Below, piece after piece: positions 7,682-11,784 of a stretch of 11,784 nucleotides of DNA (position 1 is its first letter; the number at the start of each line of letters is the position of its first letter). Location: contig CAKOTD010000031.1 of the NCBI GenBank assembly GCA_934120015.1, positions 1 to 11,784 on the forward strand, in the 5' to 3' direction. The DNA comes from an uncultured Bacilli bacterium (GTDB lineage: Bacteria; Bacillota_I; Bacilli_A; RF39; UBA660). The position numbers were made by a program, and so were the translations under genes. The notes beneath the pieces are model-generated. The model made no database searches. It was given only the letters and a program-made list of their open reading frames with translations, and was not told where the DNA came from.

Positions 7682-8332
7682 CTACCAATTAATCTTTTCA
7701 ATACCATTCTTTTCTAAAAAATTATTTGTTTTCGAAAAAGGTTTACTTCCAAAGAACCCACGGGATGCAGACAATGGAGATGGATGAGCACTTTCTATTA
7801 TCAAATGTCTATGATTTGTAATTAAACACTTTTTACTTCTTGCATAACTTCCCCATAAAATAAAAACTATTGGTTTTTCCCTTTTATTTAAATATTTAAT
7901 AATATTATCAGTAAATATTTCCCATCCACAATCTTTATGAGATAATGGATGATCTTTAATAACAGTCATAATTGAATTTAGTAATAAAATTCCTTGTTTT
8001 GCCCAATCACTTAAGTCATTATTAGTTCTTACAATTTTTAAATCATCATATAATTCCTTAAAAATATTATTTAATGATGGAGGTCTTCTAACCCCTGCTG
8101 TAACAGAAAATGATAGTCCATGAGCCTCATTTTCACCATGATATGGATCTTGACCTAAGATAACCACTTTAACTGAATCATAATCTGTATACCTTAAAGC
8201 ATTAAATATATTTTCATATTTTGGATATACAATCTTTTTTCTATATTCATCTTTCACAAATAACCCAAGTTTTCTAAAGTAAGGGCTATTAAATTCATCT
8301 TTTAACACAATATCCCACTGCTTATTTATCAT
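7682..8332 (-). CDS. ung: Uracil-DNA glycosylase, family 1 (UDG)
   Basis: This enzyme removes uracil from DNA to begin base excision repair after cytosine deamination or dUMP incorporation. The 216-residue cytosolic enzyme has the water-activating loop GQDPYHG (60-66, catalytic Asp62), the GVRRPPSL loop (80-87), the uracil-recognition LLLN (116-119, Asn119), the SH...GWE segment (131-138), and the DNA-intercalation loop HPSPLS (183-188) with catalytic His183. Length and motif order match the family, and it is complete. The start is 27 bases after the symporter stop with only a modest AGG-containing site. It is followed without a gap by tilS, whose ribosome binding site lies over the ung stop codon. 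It is probably co-transcribed with tilS and ftsH. Confidence 0.97.
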   Translation of the reverse strand: MINKQWDIVLKDEFNSPYFRKLGLFVKDEYRKKIVYPKYENIFNALRYTDYDSVKVVILGQDPYHGENEAHGLSFSVTAGVRRPPSLNNIFKELYDDLKIVRTNNDLSDWAKQGILLLNSIMTVIKDHPLSHKDCGWEIFTDNIIKYLNKREKPIVFILWGSYARSKKCLITNHRHLIIESAHPSPLSASRGFFGSKPFSKTNNFLEKNGIEKINW

Positions 8333-8358
8333 TCAATCACAACCTAATAATTATTTTA

Positions 8359-9657
8359 TCATATTTTTTTACTTTTGTAACATTGTAATTCATTAAATAT
8401 ATCTTTTCTTAAAATAAAAAGAGCAAATACATTTATTGCCGCAAGTACACAAACAAGTATATCTACAAAATCCCATACAATATTTGCATTAACAAGGCAA
8501 CCTAAAAGAACTATAATAATAGTAAATATTTTTAGAAAAAAAACCTTTTGTTCTATATTTTTTTGAGTTATAAACTTTATACCACTTTCTCCATAATAAT
8601 AACCAGTTATAATTGTCGAATAGGAAAATAAAAAAATGGAAACAAAAACTACAATATCACCAAATCTACCAATATGATATCTAAAGGCATATTGTACAAG
8701 TTCAATACCATTTACATTTTGAAGATAATTAAGATTATAATCACTTAATAGAAATACGATTGCTGTTGTTATACAAATAAACAATGATATATATATACCT
8801 GACATTTGTATATAACCTTGTTTTACGGAATCATTTTCTGTTGTAATTGATGAAGCAACACTACCTGTACCTAAACCAGATTCACTGGAAAAAACACCCC
8901 TTTGTAAACCAATTATAAACATAGGTAAAAAACCATATATAAATGATTTAAATGTAAACGCACTTTTAATTATAAATAACAAAATGCTAGGTAATTTAGT
9001 AATATTCAAAATAATAATAAATAAAGAAGACCCTATATATAAAAGTGCCATAAAAGGAACGATTTTACTCGTAACATTTAGAATTTTTTTTAGGCCTCCA
9101 AATATTATAAAAATAGTTATAATGCTTATTATTATAGCAATGTAATATTTATTAACATTATAAAAAGATAAGGCAGATGTTGTTATCGTATTAGCTTGAA
9201 TACTAATAAATCCACCTATATAACTAATTATTAAAACAACTGCATATAATAGTGCTAATTTTTTATATCCAGCACCATATTTCAAATAATAGCTAGGTCC
9301 ACCCTGATACATTCCATTTTTATCTCTTTTTTTATACAAATTTCCCAGAACAGTTTCACAAAATGACAAAGATATAGATAATAGCGTAGTTACACAAAGC
9401 CAAAAAATAGTACCAACTCCACCTAAATATATGGACAAAGCAACACCCGCAATACTACCTACACCAATTCTAGCTCCCATTGATAATAAAAGTGTTTTAA
9501 TAGGACTTATTTCACTATTTGTTTTAGCAAATAAACTTTTAAATATATTTTTAAATTGAAACTGCACACATTTTAATTTAATGGTAAAAAAAATACTACC
9601 AAGTAATAAGAAAGAAGTTGCTATTGCTAACAATATATTTTTAACATATAAATACAT
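8359..9657 (-). CDS. AGCS-family amino acid (alanine/glycine):cation symporter
   Basis: This polytopic membrane protein should couple uptake of alanine, glycine or a related amino acid to sodium or proton entry. Family blocks are visible (numbering from this start): SMGARIGVGSIAGVALSIYL near 59-78, GGVGTIFW (79-86), GMYQGGPSYYLKYG (115-128), and the QRGVFSSESGLGTGSVASS block, which matches the usual RRGLFSNEAGMGSAP block. The start chosen is the ATG at 9655-9657, 432 residues, because GGTGAT (9661-9666) sits just before it. The ATG six codons upstream (9673-9675) lies within a terminator-like stem and has no usable site. The common family motif G-x-GNIAGV reads GVGSIAGV here, with serine for asparagine. 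The gene ends in a tandem TGA-TAA stop. Substrate cannot be assigned. Confidence 0.88.
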   Translation of the reverse strand: MYLYVKNILLAIATSFLLLGSIFFTIKLKCVQFQFKNIFKSLFAKTNSEISPIKTLLLSMGARIGVGSIAGVALSIYLGGVGTIFWLCVTTLLSISLSFCETVLGNLYKKRDKNGMYQGGPSYYLKYGAGYKKLALLYAVVLIISYIGGFISIQANTITTSALSFYNVNKYYIAIIISIITIFIIFGGLKKILNVTSKIVPFMALLYIGSSLFIIILNITKLPSILLFIIKSAFTFKSFIYGFLPMFIIGLQRGVFSSESGLGTGSVASSITTENDSVKQGYIQMSGIYISLFICITTAIVFLLSDYNLNYLQNVNGIELVQYAFRYHIGRFGDIVVFVSIFLFSYSTIITGYYYGESGIKFITQKNIEQKVFFLKIFTIIIVLLGCLVNANIVWDFVDILVCVLAAINVFALFILRKDIFNELQCYKSKKI

Positions 9658-9660
9658 TTT

Positions 9661-9666
9661 ATCACC
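9661..9666 (-). promoter_or_regulatory. Ribosome binding site deciding the symporter start
   Basis: On the minus strand GGTGAT ends 3 bases before the ATG at 9655-9657 (GGTG core followed by ATAAA). It directly follows the U-tract of the hairpin at 9672-9703. It supports the downstream ATG over the one at 9673-9675. Confidence 0.6.
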
Positions 9667-9703
9667 AAAAAACATTTTAAGATTTTAATATGTCTTAAAA
9701 TGT
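9667..9703 (-). terminator. Terminator-like hairpin after ksgA, possible attenuator of the symporter operon
   Basis: Positions 9672-9682 and 9693-9703 form a perfect 11-bp inverted repeat with a 10-base loop. On the minus strand the stem is followed by an uninterrupted run of T (9672-9667). The stem begins at the base right after the ksgA stop codon (9704-9706). This has intrinsic-terminator form although the stem is mostly A:T. Because the symporter ribosome binding site follows immediately and no clear promoter is seen after it, the downstream genes may depend on read-through or on a promoter inside ksgA. Confidence 0.6.
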
Positions 9704-10531
9704 CTAATTTTCATAATTATTAACAATTTTTATAAATACTTCCATTGGAATTTGCTCTGCTCTACTTGAAAGACTATATCCTTCATTGTTAAGGATTCTT
9801 TCTATCTTTTGTAAATCATAATCTTTTAAATTGTTTCTAAGCGTTTTTCTCTTTTGTTTAAAACTATCTCTTATTAATTTAAAAAATAAAGTTTCATTAT
9901 TTACACTAATTTTACTTTTCCTTTTTTCCATTAAAATAACTATACTATCAACATTAGGTTTTGGTATAAATACATTTTTACTTACATCCATAATTTTTTG
10001 AACATCAAAGTAATAATTTATAAAGATAGACAATGAACTATAATCTTTTGAATTAGGTTTTGCCTTAAATCTGTTTCCAACTTCTTTTTGCACCATTATA
10101 ACAATTTTATCAATATCTATTTTATCTTCAATTAATTTTACAACTATTGGTGTAGTAATATAATATGGTAAGTTAGCTACAACATATATTTTTTTATAAT
10201 CATATTTGCTCAGTTCTGAAACTATATCCGCTTTTAAAAAATCTTCATATATAATTTTATAATTTTCTTTATTCTTTAAATTTTCATTTAAAATAGGAGT
10301 TAATGTTGTATCTATCTCATAACAAAGAACAAAACCAGCATTTTGGACTAAAAAACTTGTTAATGAACCTGCTCCTGGTCCTATTTCTATTACTAATGTA
10401 TCCTTATCAATATTTGATTTATCAATAATACATTTTATTATGTTTTCATCAATTATAAAATTTTGTCCAAACTTTTTTTTAAAAGCAAAATCATTTTTCT
10501 CTATTTGCTTTTTAATTTCTGTGTAATGCAT
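9704..10531 (-). CDS. rsmA: 16S rRNA (adenine1518-N6/adenine1519-N6)-dimethyltransferase KsgA/RsmA
   Basis: KsgA dimethylates the two adjacent adenines in the 3'-terminal helix 45 loop of 16S rRNA, using SAM, as a late step of 30S assembly. From the chosen start it has 275 residues: KKKFGQNF (18-25), the SAM-binding EIGPGAGSLT (49-58), the acidic YEID (71-74) and the catalytic NLPYYIT (120-126). The C-terminal RNA-binding part contains FIPKPNVDSIV and SFKQKRKTLRNNL. An open frame continues 10 codons further upstream to 10561, overlapping tatD. The ATG at 10529-10531 is preferred because GGAGG lies 6 bases upstream and because family members begin close to this point. It starts 1 base after the tatD stop. 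The RNase M5 gene that sits between these two in Bacillus is not here. Confidence 0.96.
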   Translation of the reverse strand: MHYTEIKKQIEKNDFAFKKKFGQNFIIDENIIKCIIDKSNIDKDTLVIEIGPGAGSLTSFLVQNAGFVLCYEIDTTLTPILNENLKNKENYKIIYEDFLKADIVSELSKYDYKKIYVVANLPYYITTPIVVKLIEDKIDIDKIVIMVQKEVGNRFKAKPNSKDYSSLSIFINYYFDVQKIMDVSKNVFIPKPNVDSIVILMEKRKSKISVNNETLFFKLIRDSFKQKRKTLRNNLKDYDLQKIERILNNEGYSLSSRAEQIPMEVFIKIVNNYEN

Positions 10532-10532
10532 A

Positions 10533-11291
10533 CTAAACCTCCATATTGTATTGTTTAACACTATTCTTATATGTTTTCATTATAACATCATCAATACTCA
10601 TATTTTTTAATTGAGCTATCTTTTCAGCAACTAGATATACATTATTAGGTTCATTTCGTGTTCCTCGTAACGGTTCTGGTGCTAAATAAGGACTATCAGT
10701 CTCCAACAAAAGATGAGAAATATCAATATTTTCTACAACTTCCTTCAACTTTCTTCCATTTTTAAAAGTAACAACCCCACCTACTCCTAGTTTACAGCCA
10801 AGTTTTATAAATCTATTAGCCATTTCCAAACTTTCTGAAAAACAATGAATAGTAATGTTTACTTGATTTGCCTTCAGTTTATCTAATACTTCATAAGTGT
10901 CATTTACTGCATCTCTAGTATGAACAACAATTGTTTTGTTATATTTTTTTGCCAATTCAATTTGTCTTTCAAATAATTGAATTTGTTTAATCTTATCATA
11001 ACCATCATAATGATAATCGAGTCCAATCTCTCCTATACCAACAACTTTTTTGTTATTTATATTTTTTTCTATAAAATCTAAACATTCTCTATAGTCATAA
11101 TTTGCATAGTCTGGATGAATGCCAAGTGTACAATATACGTTAGAAAACTTATTTGCAAGTTCTAAAACTTCGTAATTACTATCAATGCTTGCAGCACTAG
11201 CTATCATAATTCCATTGGTAAAATTATTAATTACCTCTCCAATATTTTCATAATATTCTTTATCTAAATGGCAATGTGTATCTATAATCAT
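10533..11291 (-). CDS. tatD: TatD-family metal-dependent hydrolase/DNase
   Basis: This cytosolic TIM-barrel hydrolase of the TatD/YcfH/YabD family is known as a metal-dependent 3'-5' exonuclease or DNase acting on damaged DNA. The 252 residues contain all expected metal ligands: DTHCHLD (4-10, His6 and His8), GIHP (57-60), GEIGLDYHY (87-95, Glu88), VVHTRDA (122-128, His124), IHCFS (148-152, His149) and LETDSPYLAPEP (196-207, Asp199). Length and motif order match the family. The ATG has AGAGGTG 5 bases upstream. A good promoter stands about 40 bases before the start, so this is the first gene of a tatD-ksgA unit. The B. subtilis counterpart YabD is likewise next to the rnmV-ksgA locus. The exact substrate in this organism is unknown. 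Confidence 0.95.
   Translation of the reverse strand: MIIDTHCHLDKEYYENIGEVINNFTNGIMIASAASIDSNYEVLELANKFSNVYCTLGIHPDYANYDYRECLDFIEKNINNKKVVGIGEIGLDYHYDGYDKIKQIQLFERQIELAKKYNKTIVVHTRDAVNDTYEVLDKLKANQVNITIHCFSESLEMANRFIKLGCKLGVGGVVTFKNGRKLKEVVENIDISHLLLETDSPYLAPEPLRGTRNEPNNVYLVAEKIAQLKNMSIDDVIMKTYKNSVKQYNMEV
10538..10542 (-). promoter_or_regulatory. Ribosome binding site deciding the ksgA start
   Basis: GGAGG on the minus strand lies within the last tatD codons, 6 bases before the ATG at 10529-10531. It favours that start over the longer reading frame beginning at 10561 and suggests translation coupled to tatD. Confidence 0.75.
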
Positions 11292-11333
11292 TTTTACACC
11301 TCTACATATTTACATCTTTTTTAATACCAAATT

Positions 11334-11362
11334 ACTTTATCATATGTGTTATTTCTCGTCAA
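11334..11362 (-). promoter_or_regulatory. Promoter of the tatD-ksgA unit
   Basis: On the minus strand the -35 TTGACG (11357-11362, 5 of 6 consensus) is 17 bases from the -10 TAAAGT (11334-11339, 4 of 6). A TG dinucleotide sits at the extended -10 position (TGA then TAAAGT). Transcription would begin near 11327, leaving a short leader of about 36 bases before the tatD ATG. Confidence 0.65.
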
Positions 11363-11370
11363 TACCTAAA

Positions 11371-11410
11371 CAAGATAGTATCAAATCTAAAAAAAAATTA
11401 TACTATTTTG
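11371..11410 (-). other. Hairpin overlapping the small ORF stop codon
   Basis: Positions 11371-11381 pair with 11400-11410 over 11 bp with one G-T pair, enclosing an 18-base loop with a long A run (T run on the minus strand). The stop codon of the 58-residue ORF (11403-11405) is in one arm. No T-tract follows the stem on the minus strand, so it does not have full terminator form. It may mark a weak boundary between this ORF and tatD, or mean nothing. Confidence 0.3.
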
Positions 11411-11579
11411 TACAATTCTCCATCTTTCTATTAATCATATATCTTATAAAATAAATAGCTACTGAAATTATATATAATGCATCTATTAATTGAAAATCAA
11501 CAACAAAACTTCCAATAATTAAAAAAGTTAATGTGATATATGTAGCAATTATTATTTTATTTGATCCTTCTTCAGTCAT
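11403..11579 (-). CDS. Unidentified small membrane protein (58 residues)
   Basis: I do not recognise this product. The frame starts at an ATG with GGAG 5 bases upstream (part of AATAGGAGATATT) and runs 58 codons to TAG. The sequence begins with a short polar stretch, MTEEGSNK. Two hydrophobic segments follow (about 9-27 and 31-46, separated by a single Asp-Phe-Gln turn), and it ends in a basic, polar tail RYMINRKMENCTK (46-58). That is the form of a two-helix small membrane protein with a positively charged C-terminus. A promoter with an extended -10 lies directly upstream. The promoter, ribosome binding site and clean two-helix hydropathy argue for a real gene, but the short length means chance cannot be excluded. 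It is upstream of tatD in the same direction and could belong to the same transcript by read-through. Confidence 0.6.
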   Translation of the reverse strand: MTEEGSNKIIIATYITLTFLIIGSFVVDFQLIDALYIISVAIYFIRYMINRKMENCTK

Positions 11580-11614
11580 AATATCTCCTATTCCTTTTTA
11601 TTCACAACAATACT

Positions 11615-11644
11615 ACTATACCATAACAAATTAACTTTAATCAA
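11615..11644 (-). promoter_or_regulatory. Promoter of the small membrane protein gene
   Basis: On the minus strand the -35 TTGATT (11639-11644) is separated by 18 bases from the -10 TATAGT (11615-11620). TGG stands directly before it, giving a near-ideal extended -10. Transcription would begin near 11608, about 29 bases before the ORF start. Confidence 0.6.
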
Positions 11645-11686
11645 TTATTATTATATATTTTATTTCGACATTTTACACATATTTAC

Positions 11687-11764
11687 AAAAAAAAGAAATT
11701 ACATTCTATTAAAATGTAACCTATAAAGTGGACTCTAAAAAAAAGAGACCTACTTTATAGGTTT
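11687..11764 (-). terminator. Two adjoining hairpins with a T-tract, likely terminator of a gene beyond the right edge
   Basis: The first hairpin pairs AACCTATAAAGT (11718-11729) with its complement at 11752-11763, and continues inward through a small bulge and one mismatch to 11736/11744 with an A-rich loop. The second pairs 11699-11705 with 11713-11719 (7 bp, 7-base loop). On the minus strand it is followed by TTTCTTTTTTTT (11698-11687). The second has classic minus-strand terminator form. The first is followed by TTTTT on the plus strand, so the pair could work in both directions. The remaining bases between here and the promoter at 11644 show nothing else. Confidence 0.55.
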
Positions 11765-11784
11765 TTATTATGTCTTATTGTATA

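Noticed and set aside
8356..8361. Possible use of the Mycoplasma code (TGA as Trp), given the low GC
   Set aside because: The tandem TGA-TAA end of the symporter gene is neutral. However, conserved tryptophans in UDG are TGG, and many long genes show no in-frame TGA, so the standard bacterial code fits.
10532..10561. Extended N-terminus of KsgA overlapping the tatD end
   Set aside because: The extra ten codons lack family similarity and a good ribosome binding site, while GGAGG lies 6 bases before the ATG at 10529-10531.
11687..11764. Insertion sequence end or transposon terminal repeats
   Set aside because: The inverted arms are close together with no transposase, no second copy in the window and no visible target duplication; a terminator is the simpler reading.
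1..11784. A parS site for the encoded ParB
   Set aside because: I looked for the TGTTTCACGTGAAACA-type palindrome and saw no convincing match; partial matches such as TGTTTCAAGAAA near 2506 lack the second half. parS is probably outside the window.
1..11784. CRISPR arrays, tRNA or rRNA genes, riboswitches or defence systems
   Set aside because: No regularly spaced direct repeats, cloverleaf-type or rRNA-like sequence was seen. Intergenic gaps are mostly under 100 bases, and every long gene belongs to a known housekeeping or transporter family.

Overview
The window is a very A+T-rich bacterial chromosome segment. All twelve genes I can support lie on the minus strand, so transcription runs from the right end to the left. 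Gene content and style point to a low-GC Firmicutes/Bacilli-type bacterium, possibly one of the reduced-genome gut lineages near the Mollicutes. The signs are strong AGGAGG-type ribosome binding sites, Soj/Spo0J-type ParAB, a DUF951 zinc-ribbon protein, tilS next to ftsH, and tatD next to ksgA. Conserved tryptophans are encoded by TGG and long conserved genes have no in-frame TGA, so the standard bacterial code is used, not the Mycoplasma code. Lineage is inferred from gene content only.

Layout in the direction of transcription. (1) 11784-11580 is non-coding. It holds two adjoining hairpins that look like the 3' end of a gene lying outside the window, then a promoter. (2) 11579-11403 encodes a 58-residue membrane protein that I do not recognise. 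(3) 11362-9704 has a good extended -10 promoter, then tatD (metal-dependent hydrolase) and ksgA/rsmA (16S rRNA dimethyladenosine methyltransferase). It ends in a hairpin plus U-tract directly after the ksgA stop. (4) 9657-4352 carries an AGCS-family amino acid:cation symporter, ung (uracil-DNA glycosylase), tilS (tRNA-Ile lysidine synthetase) and ftsH (membrane AAA protease), closing with a terminator hairpin laid over the ftsH stop codon. (5) 4311-74 carries parA, parB, an MscS-type mechanosensitive channel, a DUF951 protein and an AbgT-family transporter. These are tightly packed or overlapping, with a terminator laid over the last stop codon.

The genes combine housekeeping functions often found near the chromosome origin in Firmicutes: origin segregation (ParAB), RNA maturation (KsgA, TilS), DNA repair (UDG, perhaps TatD), membrane proteostasis (FtsH), osmotic protection (MscS) and two transporters. 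Compared with Bacillus subtilis, the RNase M5 gene is missing between tatD and ksgA, and hpt is missing between tilS and ftsH.

I found no mobile element, CRISPR array, tRNA, rRNA or obvious undescribed multi-gene system. The most distinctive points are an apparent Rho_N/SAP-like domain fused to the C-terminus of FtsH, a terminator-like hairpin placed just before the ribosome binding site of the symporter gene, an unidentified small membrane protein gene with its own promoter, and altered signature residues in both transporters.
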